Shown here piece after piece: positions 1 to 11,831 of a stretch of 50,526 nt of DNA. Origin of the DNA: Lingula anatina (taxonomy: Eukaryota > Brachiopoda > Lingulata > Lingulida > Lingulidae); NCBI RefSeq assembly GCF_001039355.2, contig NW_019774269.1, positions 244,055 to 294,580 of the forward strand, written 5' to 3'. Both the position numbers and the translations under genes were made by a program. Under the pieces are notes generated by a model. That model searched no databases and was not told the origin of the DNA. It saw only the letters and a program-made list of their open reading frames with translations. The first letter of the stretch is position 1. The number at the start of each line of letters is the position of its first letter.

Positions 1-52
1 GTGCCCCCCCCCCCACCCCAACCAAAAAAAAAAAAAAAAAGTAAATAAATAA

Positions 53-91
<39 letters not shown>
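1..91. repeat. Low-complexity C/A runs and (AAT)n microsatellite
   Basis: A run of C, a run of A, then an AAT trinucleotide array up to about position 91. No coding potential is seen. From 92 to 252 nothing is recognised. Confidence 0.9.
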
Positions 92-92
<1 letters not shown>

Positions 93-252
93 TATAATTT
101 CAATAAATTGATTAATGGAAAATAGTAAAGAAAACACTGATGATTAGGACTTTTGATATCAATTGTGCATTTTTAAAAGAAGTAAGTGCTCAAATGAACG
201 TGTAACGTACATAAATTAGACAAAACACTTAATAAGAGACTAGACATAAAGG

Positions 253-420
253 TATCAGAATCTCCTCCGAGCACAGCCGAGCATTAATTACAGCTTTGGA
301 AGTAACTCCCTCGTGCTGCCAGTAATTACGCCGTGGGCATTCAGGGCACAGACCGTGATCACAAGAAACCGCCAATAGATTTTTAGAAAATAGATTCTTC
401 ACGTGAACGAACCCTTCTAG
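253..420 (+). mobile_element. Half copy of the AGGGACC-ended MITE family
   Basis: This stretch matches about 47990-48140 with scattered differences (shared landmarks: tcagaatctcctccgagc, ttacagctttggaagtaact, gaccgtgatcacaa, ttttagaaaatagatt). Only the right half is present; the left half and the left terminal repeat are missing. It is a decayed non-autonomous DNA element with no ORF. Confidence 0.75.
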
Positions 421-471
421 TGATTTGAACTATAAGATCACTTTCAAGTCTTTTCACAATCAATATCTGCT

Positions 472-1123
<652 letters not shown>

Positions 1124-1283
1124 TTGTGAGTTACTGGGGGGGATGCCACTACACACACTTGAAATTAAGCACAGAACACATAAGCCATAACCTATAAGCA
1201 TATATACTGAAGCATCTAAAATATTTTCATCATAAGAATCTCTCAAATTATTTTTTTTAATGTAAAAACTTGATATAGGCATT

Positions 1284-1599
1284 TTACATGATAGCATTTT
1301 CTATACCATGAAGCTGGCAAAAAGTAATAGCTGGATCAATCCAATTCTGGGGAAGATTCTCCCTCAGTGCAAGAACTTTGAATGGCTTAAATGTCTGACA
1401 TGCCTCTTGCATTGAGCTGCTTGGGGGAAATTCACTGAACTCCAGCCATTCAAGGAGACATGCTAAACTATCAAGCTGAGTACAGTGAATGCATTTCAGC
1501 AAGAATCTACCAAAGAGTTGAGTAAAAAACAAGTTCTGGAATACCATGTCAATTTCAAAGCAGCCCAAATCTGTTGCAAGCATAAAGGCTAAATTAAGA
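1284..1599 (-). CDS. Minus-strand gene, exon 6 (terminal exon)
   Basis: Encodes the C-terminal 105 residues and ends in TAA at 1284. It is rich in Leu, Phe and Cys (for example FLLKCIHC, LACLLEWLEF), suggesting a helical solenoid-like region. The acceptor after 1600 is weak; another AG right before the ATG at 1617 would also splice but gives the wrong phase with exon 5. An extra undetected exon is possible. Confidence 0.65.
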
Positions 1600-1647
1600 C
1601 TTTCAAAGATCATCTTATAGCAATAAAGCATATAGAAATACAGATTC

Positions 1648-1682
<35 letters not shown>

Positions 1683-4600
1683 CGAGCTGCATTTCTATAG
1701 TTAAAGGACAATAATCATATAAAAATCTATTTCTCGAATTCTGAAGATCCAGCACTTAATCTATACACTACAGTTATGTTTTAATCGATCCCCGTAATTT
1801 AAAAATTATAAAAACAATCTATTAGTAGACAAAAAGCGTTTTAGTAAACCTCACCTCAATATGCACAAGAAGTTATATATCTCATTATAACTTCTTGATA
1901 TGCATAAACGTAGCAACAGGTCTGGGTCACGTGGTACTGTGACGACAATCACGATAAAGGTCTATGAGACTCAACTGAGCTGCATGGTGCATACAGACGG
2001 AGAAGTTAAAGGAAAGTTGTGTTGAACGGAATTGAGGAATTTTCGTTATGCCTCGGTGTGTTGCCGTGGGATTCACCAAAATTGCAGCTCTCTTTGACAA
2101 TCTTTCTTTGTCTGTGAGGGTCTTCCGTGACTTACTAACTTCGGTGACAATAGTTGCGATGCTCTAGATCATGGTCACCTCAGGTGGTTTACAATGTAGA
2201 TCATATCAAGAGGTGGTAGTCTTTCAGATTAACTGTCATCAGTTGGCAAACTTACTGATTGCTGATGCATTTTAAATGCATTGTAGTTGACCAAAAGCTC
2301 GTTTACAACAAACCTGTTAATTATGCACCGCTGCACTTCCCAACCCAGGTAATAACAGGTATCGAAATCGTCTTGTGGGCTTTCATATTTTTCAAAATAT
2401 CTCTTTTATTTCACGGGGTGATTTTATTGGTATTTGTTAATGACGTTTAATATCAATATTTAAACAATTGAGTTCAAACACTGCCGCGAACATTAATAAA
2501 AGTAATTGCTCTCAGGGTAACTTGAAGCATGCGTATGCCCAGGCATTACTTCCGTGGAAGAAAACGTGTTGAAGAACAAACAGAAAAAAAGAGCGGTATA
2601 TTAAAGAAAAAATAGGAACTTATGTACTAAAATGGTTCGTAAACCTAATTCGTTTATGCTTTGAAGATTTGTTTCTGAATGTTATTTCATCTGAAGTATA
2701 AAATAATTTAAAAGATTTATCATTTTATACCTTGAAATACAAGTTCTGCGTCTGTACACAAAACTTTTTGCAAATTTGTATGCTTTGTCAAACCCAAAAA
2801 CATGTAGCAGATCAAGGTAAAAGAGCATTGTTTGCTATAAGTAGCATGGGAAAAATCATTACTTGAATGTTTACTAATTGTGCAGTTTTACATGCGTGAG
2901 TATAAAAAATAAAAAAATTCCAAGCACGCACAGCAAAATGTAGACTAACGCAAAACATCAAGAACAGCGTAATCTCAAATAGTAGCTTAATTTCCATTAA
3001 TAATAAAATCATCATTTAAGTCAAAAATTTTCTGTCGATTTAATAAATGTTCTAATTTATCCAGAACGGTATATTTATTTAAGAGGAGGCTAACTGAAAT
3101 ATAGTTTTATTATTTGTTTATTTTGTTTTTGAAAATTGCCCATGTCACCCTGTTAATTAGAAGGTCTAAGCTGGATCAAGTCCGTGCTAAAATTCCTATG
3201 AAGCTGTGCAGGAAAAATTCTTCCTTTATTTCTTTAGCTCCTCAATAAGCCCGGTGTTCAGATTTTATCTAGTACCCTGANCTATAAGTAGCATGGGGAA
3301 AATCATTACTTGAATGTTTACTAAATGTGCAGTTTTACATACGTGAGTATAAAAAATAAAAAAATTTCAAGCACGCACAGCAAAATGTAGACTAACGCAA
3401 AACATCAAGAACAGCGTAATCTCAGCAAATGTGCCCCATATAGTAGCTTAATTTCCATTAATAATAAAATCATCATTTAAGTCAAAAATTTTCTGTCGAT
3501 TTAATAAATGTTCTAATTTATCCAGAACGGTATATTTATCTAAGAGGAGGCTAACTGAAATATAGTTTTATTATTTGTTTATTTTGTATTTGAAAATTGC
3601 CCATGTCACCCTGTTTATTAGAAGGTCTAAGCTGGATCAAGTCCGTGCTAAAATTCCTATGAAGCTGTGCAGGAAAAATTCTTCCTTTGTTTCTCTAGCT
3701 CCTCAATAAACCCGGTGTTCAGATTTTATCTAGTACCCCCAGGTCTGCGGGAGCTGCTCTTTGAAACTAAAGCACAGGTAGATTTTTACCTGAGATAAAT
3801 ATCGCCAGCCATTTAACCCTCTAATTAAGAGGTTAAGGAAGTTCCAGTTAGATGGATGATTAAGATGGGACTTGTAAAAGTAATGGGCATCGTTTACCTC
3901 AGTTTAAGAAAAGTATCCAAGACGGAGTGTCAGCGGTTTAATAAAATTAATTGAATTTCACAAATAACATGGCCCTCATATGCAATAATCCACAGTACCC
4001 TTTACACGTTCAAATGCAGTGTTTTATACAACTTGGGATAACCATAATTAAATGCTCGTTAAAGAATTGACTAGACGGGAATGGTTTTACACAGCTTCAT
4101 GAGGATTTAGATCCCTCGGGTAAGAGATTTGAATGAGTATTAACTTTTATCAGAAGCCAGAGAAGTCATCTTACAGGTAGACAATGCAGCTCAGTTTGAC
4201 AGCTAAGCACGCTCTGTTCTCCAGTGGCTCGATTGTCGTCATCGGACCACGTGACCACGTAGCTCATTAACTCCCAGGCCGAGCAAATAGGACGTTTTTT
4301 AAAGCCAAAAATTTACAAAATGAGCTTTTAATTTGTGTATTTGGATAAAGATATCGTTAGTTGGGCATGTTTTCTGAAGAATATGTTCCGTTGAGGCCAT
4401 TCTGACGGTATGAAGCAAACCCTTTAAGCACAGTAGACTAACTAGTCCACTTGTCAAATATGGCCAACCCACTTGAATACTTCCCCATGGGGAATCTATT
4501 TAGTGTCTATTTGCAGATTAGACAGCAAGCTTTTTAGTGGGTTGCCATATTTGACCCCCAAACTAGTTAGTCCACTGTTCTGAATGCGGCCTTAAACTCA

Positions 4601-6139
4601 CCTAATATTATGAGTATCATTTTGCAGGCATTGGTATATTACAGTGTACTCAGAACAAAGATGCCTGAAATCAAGTTTTTTTAACAGCCAGTTTCTAACT
4701 CAACCCAATTTAATCATGCATACACATTCACTACATTGTGCTGACTTACTAAGTCATTACATGAATCCAACCACATTTCAACTTCTTTCATGAGCTGAAG
4801 TCTTTTTTCACAACCATTTAAATATGTTTTCACCAATTCCATCATATTATGCTGTTCTGCTATCTGAAAATCAAAGTAAATTTTTTAAAAAACAAGACAA
4901 TCAAGGATGAGTACTTTTTCACTCTTATATTACTGCAGGAGGTATTTTAAATGGCACCAAAATATTTCTCAAGTAAAAAAGTACACTTCAGATAGTTAAA
5001 AATAACAAAAAAGAAGTAGACTGAATATCATCAATGATTTTCTTTTTATTCAATTTCCATAATTTTTTAACAATTGTCTTACCCTTTTCTTCTTTTCTTT
5101 TATATCAAAAACTGCAGTGGGTGGTTTACGCTGAAGCTTTTGTAACATTTCACGCTGAAATGTGTGAAGTCAAAAGTTACTTTTCTCTGCCAAAAAAGAA
5201 TGTAATTGCAAAAATAATAATTTTGCTATCAATCAAATGCAAATATGTCTGCATTTGGTTTGAAAAAAAAAAAGAAATCCTAATCTCAGCACCAGACACA
5301 GATAATCAAACAAGAAACCATAAACTTCATGAAGTAACAAAATAATCATATGGAAATAATTCAAGGAAAACAAAAAGGAAATGTTGGTGCTTAATTGTGT
5401 AAGATAATTTACCTTATTCGTTTGGAAAGGAAGCAGAGAAGAAAAGGTTTAACAATTTGATAAGATGTCAACAAAAATAAAGTAAAATAAAGTAATAAAT
5501 TAGCTTTTTTGGCTAATGAAAATATATGAAAATTAATTTATATCTCCAACCAAATATTTTGACTCATACATGTGTATCACAGTCGTCATGAAGAACAAAA
5601 AGATTAAATGAATACCTCTGAAGATGAGGAGTAGATATTGGTGACCATACCAGCATTTTCATAAGCCTGAAAAATTCAAAATAGAGAAAATGCAAGGAAA
5701 TGATATATATTCCTGTTAATCAGTACCTTTTTCTTAAATAAAGTGATATATCAGAAATGAACCCAACATGTCTTCCTTTAAAAGTTCAGACTTTGTGAAT
5801 GTTGTTTATGTTACCCACAGCTAGATCTGTATTTTCATTTTTATGAAAATTTAAAAAAAGATAAGAGGAGGCAGCTAGATTGCTTCCATGTTAGTTATTG
5901 GCCTTTTTCAGTCTTACAATTTTAATCCTCTCGTGAATTATGTTCAATCTGGCTGCAATATCCAATTTCTTCCTGTCAGTCTCCTTCCTGTCATTCTTCT
6001 CTATCACCTCCAATGCATGTGCTGGCAGGGGCACTTTCATAATGTCCACTGGAACCAGAACCATTGGGTTTCTAGTAGCCTTTGTTTTTTTCTTATGTAG
6101 CGTTTTCTCATTTTTCTTTTTCCTTTTTGTTGGTGGCAT
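1284..6139 (-). CDS. Unrecognised six-exon protein-coding gene, complete 292-aa model
   Basis: Six minus-strand segments join as 6139-5918, 5666-5616, 5154-5083, 4863-4750, 2834-2731 and 1599-1284, giving 879 bp (292 codons plus stop). Introns 1-4 lie between codons and intron 5 is in phase 2. Four donors read GTAAGA, GTATTC, GTAAGA and GTAAGT; the fifth is GTATAA. Introns 1-4 have pyrimidine-AG acceptors. The protein starts with a very basic Lys/Arg-rich tail (about residues 1-25), continues with charged, probably helical segments (about 55-150), and ends in a hydrophobic, Cys-containing helical region (about 153-292). I do not recognise the family, and no enzyme motif, signal peptide or clear membrane segment is evident. 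The last acceptor (ctttgaaag) is the weakest junction; it was chosen because it keeps the frame. An AG 9 bp before the ATG suggests a 5'UTR intron. Basic N-terminus and helices are seen; nuclear or scaffold roles would be guesswork. Confidence 0.7.
1600..2730 (-). other. Intron 5 of the minus-strand gene
   Basis: Contains an (AGT)n array at 1648-1682 and a short palindromic stretch near 1872-1905. A small plus-strand ORF starts at 2049 (first residues MPRCVAVGF), faintly like the start of a THAP domain but without its second cysteine and the rest of the motif; I do not call it a gene. Confidence 0.5.
2731..2834 (-). CDS. Minus-strand gene, exon 5
   Basis: 104 bp, entering in phase 0 and leaving in phase 2. 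The acceptor is a good pyrimidine tract ending cttatag; the donor is AAG|GTATAA. The product (QTMLFYLDLL...KAYKFAKSFVYRRRTC) is amphipathic and clearly protein-like. The scaffold gap at 3281 is followed by a second copy of the intron that begins exactly at this acceptor. Confidence 0.7.
2835..3737. repeat. Near-identical 0.45-kb duplication across a one-base gap
   Basis: Positions 2835-3277 and 3282-3737 are almost identical; the second copy has about 14 extra bases near 3425 and a few substitutions. They meet at the single N at 3281. This looks like two alleles or overlapping contig ends placed side by side, not a biological tandem repeat. Confidence 0.85.
3738..4749 (-). other. Rest of intron 4 of the minus-strand gene
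   Basis: No exon or RNA gene was found here on either strand. The only structure seen is the fold-back element at 4431-4582, described separately. Confidence 0.5.
4431..4582. mobile_element. Fold-back MITE in an intron
   Basis: Inverted arms of about 43 bp at 4431-4475 and 4539-4582 share gactaactagt and caaatatggc on opposite strands, around a loop of about 60 bp. There is no ORF. The size and hairpin form fit a MITE. Related arms (tatggccaaccc) occur at 31300-31540. Confidence 0.75.
4750..4863 (-). CDS. Minus-strand gene, exon 4
   Basis: 114 bp, phase 0 at both ends, acceptor tttgattttcag and consensus donor GTAAGT. Encodes 38 residues (IAEQHNMMELVKTYL...MWLDSCNDL) with spacing typical of an amphipathic or coiled-coil helix. 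Confidence 0.8.
5083..5154 (-). CDS. Minus-strand gene, exon 3
   Basis: 72 bp, phase 0 at both ends, acceptor cttcacacatttcag, donor AGG|GTAAGA. Encodes 24 residues (REMLQKLQRKPP...KEKKKR), ending in a basic cluster. Confidence 0.8.
5616..5666 (-). CDS. Minus-strand gene, exon 2
   Basis: 51 bp, phase 0 at both ends, acceptor gaatttttcag, donor GAG|GTATTC. Encodes AYENAGMVTNIYSSSSE, joining exons 1 and 3 in frame. Confidence 0.75.
5918..6139 (-). CDS. Minus-strand gene, exon 1 (first coding exon)
   Basis: ATG at 6139 in a good context (A at -3), preceded by an acceptor-like ttatcag 9 bp upstream, then 74 codons ending at donor ATT|GTAAGA. The first 22 residues are almost all Lys, Arg and Thr, followed by PMVLVPVDIMKVPLP and an acidic/basic helix. 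The basic start could be a nuclear or nucleolar signal; this is inference. Confidence 0.75.
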
Positions 6140-7832
6140 CTTGAATATCTGATAAAGCCATATAGAAAGTACAATTTAAACATTTATGACTAGTTTGAGT
6201 TTCAGTTCTCCAAATGCCAATTGACATTTTTTTTTTTTTATTTGTCTTCTAAGCATGCAAGGCTGCACGCCTTACTGATTGATGAAAATCATTTAAAAGG
6301 ACATTCTCAATGCATTCTACTTTTCCATTTACCAGTCTCAGGTTATGACAAATATTAAATTGTGTTAAATTAACCTGTTGTAAGATCTGATACATATATA
6401 TATACGTTTAAAATTAGTGCTCAACAAAAATATAAACGCCTCACGTTTTATCAGCATTATGGGTTATATACATATGTACTGTACTGTCCGCATCCCAATA
6501 TTTACATGTACAATTCACATTAGGGGGGTTTTATACTATATATATTTTTTGCTCAGTGTATATGAAGCGCAGACTAAACTCGTTCTGTCGGCCCCCGCAG
6601 AACGGACCCGAGAAGCTTTGTTGTTTGGTTTAACATCTTGGGAAATTCGATTTTACACAATTAGATCTATGTGATGAGGAAATACATCACTTGAAATCGC
6701 TAGGGTAGGGTAAATTCGGGATCACACATGCATTTGACATTCCACAAAATGCATTGAGGCCCACGTCGTAACCAACAACGGAAACACTGGTGTTGTTGCA
6801 GTGTAGCGATTGGACCACTGAAAAATGTTCAACTTACATTTTCACACTTGAGACATTACATTGCGTGCCGAATGTCTCGTATCCTTTGTGACGCAGTCAC
6901 TGTTTACTTGTCTACGCGGTTCCACGTGCTCTGCGAGAACACAATGTTGACCTAAATAAAATATAGGTCATATTTTCCGGTTCCCAGTAAAAGGGGTGAA
7001 ATAAATCTAATCTAGTATAATGGTATCGTTCTATGTCTAAAAATAATTTTGAAATTCCAAAATATTTTACTTAATATTTTTTAAATTAATTGGACATCTA
7101 AAATGGGTAATTTCTGAGTTAATAGGGATATAATAACAAGGTAGTGAGGCCTTTACCCCTATGGATTTATAAACTCGTCCTAACCTTTTACGGGAAGGAC
7201 GTTGTTTATTGGTCGGTTTGTTGTGACGTCTTCGACATGATATGATGGCAGGCCTAGGCCATTGAAGAAGTCAGACCTGAAATGTGGTAATTTTCCATTC
7301 AAATACAGGTATGTTTCATTATTGATAATTAAAAACCGGGGATCGTATTTTAAATCATATCTTCTCCTAAAGAAGTAAAGTCTTATTGTGGTATTTTATA
7401 GCCTTAGNTTATTTTTTTTTTGTAGTTTCTATGAATTTCACAAACGCCGATCAGTCTGTGGCCCATACCAGTAAACTCTCCCGATCTTGTCGGGGGTCTC
7501 CCTAATTTGGGGACATATCTATTGATCTCCCAATTCACACTAAAAATCTTTATATCACACTCTTCTCTATCACACTTGTATTTTCATTAGGAGGCTCAGT
7601 GATTTTATCCACGGAAATGCGCTGTAACATAATTGCTTTCTCAGTTTAGTTATGGGGGTATAGATAGCAGTAAACAATAAAAAGAAAATTGCCAATGACA
7701 AAGCTGCACCTGGTCGTTGTGTGAGAAACATCTTAAACGCTGTACAGGTATGTTGTTTTCGTGGAGACGAAGCTGGTTCCAAAAGAAACCTTAACAGTGG
7801 TAATTAAATAAAACCACAGCTGGGTAAGCATT
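6140..7832. other. Region upstream of the minus-strand gene
   Basis: Presumed 5' flank. CpG-containing stretches near 6580-6620 and 6860-6930 may include a promoter or non-coding first exon, but no TATA box or initiator can be assigned. A transposon end lies at 6415-6560, and a one-base N gap at 7408. Confidence 0.35.
6415..6560. mobile_element. Short DNA-transposon remnant
   Basis: Begins tgctcaacaaaaatataaac and ends in an imperfect inverted copy, atatattttttgctcagtg. It is about 146 bp with no ORF. The termini resemble Tc1/mariner-like non-autonomous ends; this assignment is from general similarity only. Confidence 0.45.
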
Positions 7833-8501
7833 CAGAGCCCGGTTTCATCAAGGCTGGATAGGCTATCCCATGGATAACACTATCCAAGGTATAAATTTCT
7901 TATCCTCTGTATAGTTATCCTCTGTATAAATTTGTTTCACAAAGGCTGGATAAAAAGCATGATAGTAATCCAGTGGATAAAGAAATTATCCAGTTCCATA
8001 TTTGGAAAAAGACATTTCCATAATGCAGTTGGTTGCTATAAACATTATAAAAGCCATATGACGATTGCTAACAAAAAAGTGATCTATACTATATTTGAAA
8101 AATAAATTACCCATAATAAACATTATAAGTTTATTTCAAGATAGTACCCTCATTTAAATAATGGGAATAATATCTACAGGATATTTTAGTGTCAGTGTCA
8201 AAAACAGACCACATTGCATTAGTTGTGCCTCATGCAATGTTTACAATTTGCAGTTGAAGGGCAATTCTATACCTGTGAAATCTCATAGGATTTACTCATA
8301 AAGGAAGGTTTGCCATTTTTGATGATTTGACAGCATGATAGGAGACTTAGCCCACCTATTTTGAGCGGACAAGTTTATCCTCTGGATAACACTATCCACT
8401 GTTGATGAAACACATTGTCCTCTGGATAGCTCTATCCAGAGTGTAGCAGCCATTTTTATCCATAGGATAGTGCTATTCAGCCTTGATAAAACCGGGCCCT
8501 G
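7833..8501. mobile_element. 669-bp MITE-like element with cagggcccggtt-type terminal repeats
   Basis: The left end (from 7833) and right end (to 8501) are inverted copies sharing agcccggtttcatcaaggct with few mismatches. Inside, ggataacactatcca motifs recur at 7874, 8385 and variants. There is no ORF. Ends with cggttt-catcaagg are common in invertebrate non-autonomous DNA elements. Confidence 0.75.
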
Positions 8502-9639
8502 AACATTGCAATTAATGATAGATACAGTACAAGTCGCTGAGCCAAACGTGAAATATTACGAGTGTATTGTCAAGCCGCAGGTTGAGTAATTTTCAGGTAC
8601 AGCTCGGTGACGAGTGTTGTATCTACCATGGCCTCTGATCAGTTACTACAATGCACTCACAATATATTTCTGGAGCAGTTCAAAAGTAATTCCAAGCAAA
8701 AATTATTTTGGGACATTAGAAAAAATTATTAAAAATGACTTAAGAATGTGTCAATTTGCCTAATGGCAAGGGCTTAAGTTTTGTGCTAGATCGGTCATAT
8801 AACCGCATTTGCTTACTACAACTCCTTGAGTTATGAAATAGATTAATTTAAAAAAATATCTTCAGCTGATACATGTGCAAATTCTGTCAAGGAGAGTGCG
8901 ACCCAACATATCATTAGGAGTAAATGACACCTGTTTGGCTTTTGTCGTGAACACAATACGTAACATGATCATATTGTGTATAAAGCAAATCCAAATTAAC
9001 AAGGTTTTAATTTTTTCAATTTACATCATGTATTATTATCAATTTTGTTTTTACGTGCACATGTAGGGATGGAGGGTTGTAATGAACCTTAATTTTCATA
9101 TACACATGACGGAAGTTCCACACATTTATAGGATTTTGTATGCTTAATTCAAGTGTGGGCTTGAAATAGGACATAACATTTCCGTCTAACTTAAAGGATA
9201 ACGTAATCCAAAGATTCCACGCTTTGTGTCAAATTTACGTAAGGTCGTGCAAAGAAAACACAAGTCCACATAATGACCAGTTAAATGATTTATTTGTTGA
9301 TGCTCAGTAGCTACATATTCTTAGTGAAGTCTAGCTCGTAATTACTTTGCTTTGTAGTTTGCCGCTCCCAACCCCCTTTGCTGCTTCCTTCCATGTCTCC
9401 CTCTACATCTCTCTACATGTCTCCAGGTATCGCTTATATACTTATTTCTTATGTACATATATGGTCGATAATTGTATAAGTAATTTCTTTAACTCCGTGT
9501 CATACACAGAGACCGCCGCATTACTCAAGAGCTATTAGACTACAAGACATTATGTCATCTGACGGCGGTGGCTAGACTGAAATGCCAGTTTAGAATGGAG
9601 AAGTAAGACGACTCCTTCCCTCCACTAGTCTGGGGGTTC
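8502..9639. other. Intergenic sequence without recognised content
   Basis: No exon with paired splice sites, RNA gene or repeat structure was recognised. Small ORFs at 8875-9066 and 9347-9538 have no protein-like features. Confidence 0.4.
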
Positions 9640-10260
9640 ACCTTGGGCAAGTGTTAGTACCCTCATGCCTCCCTACCCTGGGTTACAGGTCTAGACATCG
9701 GCAGCAGGATGTTTAGCGGTGCAAGCAGCAGATGAGCTCCCAAGCCAATGGCGTGAACTCCAGATGGCATGCGGAGGAGCCTCAACAGATGAGGCCAACG
9801 GATGGCATTGACTAGCAAGTTAGCTGTTACTGCGGGGCAACCTCTTCTCCAGCAAGGCATGTTGTGCTATTGCGTACCGCATTGTATTAGGTGATGAGGA
9901 CCAGAGAGGCAGTCTGGTGAAGGTACAACACCAACTGGATTTTATTTCTGTGCGCGGCGTTCTGTTTTGAGTGTGGGAAAGTCCTGGGGCAATGGAGTCT
10001 ATGTAACGGCAACAGGCTCAAGTAGCTGGGAGCTGCTAGCAGAAGCTCTGCACTCAGGCGGCTCGCATCTGATGGTCGCAACTGAACTGACTCCTGAGTA
10101 CCAGTACGTTGAGGCAGCAATGCGAGTGTCCAGGCAGCCCTTTTTAGGGATAGCACTGCCTGCCCTTGTAAGGGAAGCCCCTAGAAAAGGTGGTGTAAAG
10201 AAAGCATACTCAGGTCAGCAGGACTTCGCTTGATGCGGTAGAAACTCCAAATCAAAGAAG

Positions 10261-11140
10261 AAGAGGATAACTGTTGCAACATGGAATGTGCGTACCATGC
10301 TTGATAAAAATGATCGACTTGAACGAAGATCTGCCCTGATTGCAAGGGAACTGCAGCTGTCCTGCATTGACATTGCAGCCCTTCAAGAAACGCGTCTTGA
10401 TGCACAGGGTTAACTCCAAGAAGCCGAATACACCTTCTTCTGGGTTGGGAAGACCACTGGACCCAGAGAAGCCGGAGTTGCTTTTGCGTTTCACAACACG
10501 ATTGCCAAGAAGTTAACAACACTTCCTACTGGGATCTCACCCAGACTTATGTCCATGAGAATACCTATTGAGCGAGGACGTTATTTGTCTCTAGTGAATG
10601 TGTATGCACCCAAGATGACCTACACAGTTGATGAGAAGGAGGCCTTTTACCAAGAACTCACTGATGTAGTGCTTAAGGTCCCCAGAGAAGACAAGCTCCT
10701 TATACTAGGAGACTTCAACGCTAGAGTTGGGGCTGACTGGAAAATCTACTTGGGTGTCATTGGCAAATTTGGGAATGTGAAAAAGAACTCTAATGGGGAG
10801 CTTCTGCTAAATCTCTGTGGACAACTAGATCTCAGCATAACCACCACTTTTTTCTTCCAACCTGACAAAAACTATTTCACCTGGAAACACCCACGCTCAG
10901 GTCACTACCGGGGTATTATCTGCTTGCTTATGTCATCATGAGAAAGTCAGATATGGTCGACGCACTATGTACAAAAGCAAAACGCGGACCAGAATGTGCT
11001 ACAGACCACTATCTTGTTAGCTGCCAACTTAGAATGAGAATCAATCTGCCATGGAGAAAAACTCCCACAAGTGCTAAACCTAGGAAACTGGACATAAATA
11101 AGCTGTCAGATGTGAAGAACCACCAAGAAGTGACCAGAGC
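10261..11140 (+). pseudogene. LINE endonuclease (exonuclease-endonuclease-phosphatase) domain
   Basis: Motifs in order: TVATWNVRTM (N-terminal Asn), IAALQETRL (catalytic Glu), LVNVYAP, LILGDFNARVG (catalytic Asp/Asn) and, after a frameshift, ATDHYLVSC (final Asp-His). This is the APE-type fold LINEs use to nick target DNA. One stop follows RLDAQG near 10410 and the frame shifts between about 10910 and 10940. Confidence 0.85.
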
Positions 11141-11249
11141 CTTAGCTTCGTCATCTTCGTGCATTCCTCAATATCAAGTGGCAAGACCATATTCCTGGTG
11201 TTGAAGTACCACGACATGCTCACACAGTCAGTGCTGAAGCCCTGATAAC

Positions 11250-11600
11250 TGTGTCACAGCACCGTTGAGCTGGACATGTCTGTCGGATGACAAATGACAG
11301 ACTGCCAAAAGCTGTACTATACTCTGAACTATACCAAGGAAAAAGGAGCCATGGTGGACAGACTCTCTTCAAGGATGTTATAAAGCGCCATATGAAGAGA
11401 GCTGGCATCCCACAAGACACCTGGGAGGCAGAGGCTCTCCAGAGAGAACAATGGCATGCTCTACTTAAAAAGACCCTGTCAGCTGTTGAAGATCAGCGCC
11501 AGCAAGAATACCAACGTGCACATGATCGTCGCCACTCACCAGCCAGACCATGCAACTTCCAATGCAACAGATGTCAGCGCTTCTGCAAATCCCAAGCTGG
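11250..11600 (+). pseudogene. LINE ORF2 C-terminal tail
   Basis: AGHVCRMTNDRLPKAVLY, then GKRSHGGQTLFKDVIKRHM and a WEAEALQREQW segment, ending in a Cys-rich NFQCNRCQRFCKSQAG. These are hallmarks of the post-RT tail. It sits only about 110 bp after the endonuclease part, where more than 1.5 kb of RT is expected. Confidence 0.8.
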
Positions 11601-11831
11601 ATTTTCAATCTCATTTTGTTCAATATTTTCAAAATCCATCAAATATTCGTGGTCTGATTCACTGAGATCAAGTGAAGCTGGTAGGGGGGGTCAAGTTGTC
11701 ATGGTTGATAGTGGCTTCATAGGGAGATGGTGTTGTTTCCACATCAGTGTCCCCCCTGGGTAGAAACTCCAGAGGACCCTTTGGGGAGAGGCTGGGCAAC
11801 AAAGGTGGCTGAGATCTGCCTCTAAGGGTGC

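Larger units (their letters stand above)
9640..11825 (+). pseudogene. Internally deleted LINE (non-LTR retrotransposon)
   Basis: A GC-richer 5' segment leads into an endonuclease-domain ORF at about 10261. The sequence then jumps near 11150 to the C-terminal tail typical of LINE ORF2 (GHVCRMTNDRLPKAVLYSEL..GKRSHGGQ) and a 3' region to about 11825. The reverse transcriptase domain is absent, so it cannot be autonomous. In-frame stops (for example near 10410) and frameshifts (near 10920) show decay. It lies on the plus strand upstream of the first exon found for the polycystin-like gene. The LINE clade is not assigned; proteins of this type are often misannotated as craniofacial development protein 2-like. 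Confidence 0.8.

Noticed and set aside
2049-2168. Possible THAP-domain start (MPRCVAVGF) on the plus strand
   Set aside because: Only the first few residues match; the second Cys, the conserved Trp, the Cys-His pair and the AVPTIF-type motif are absent.
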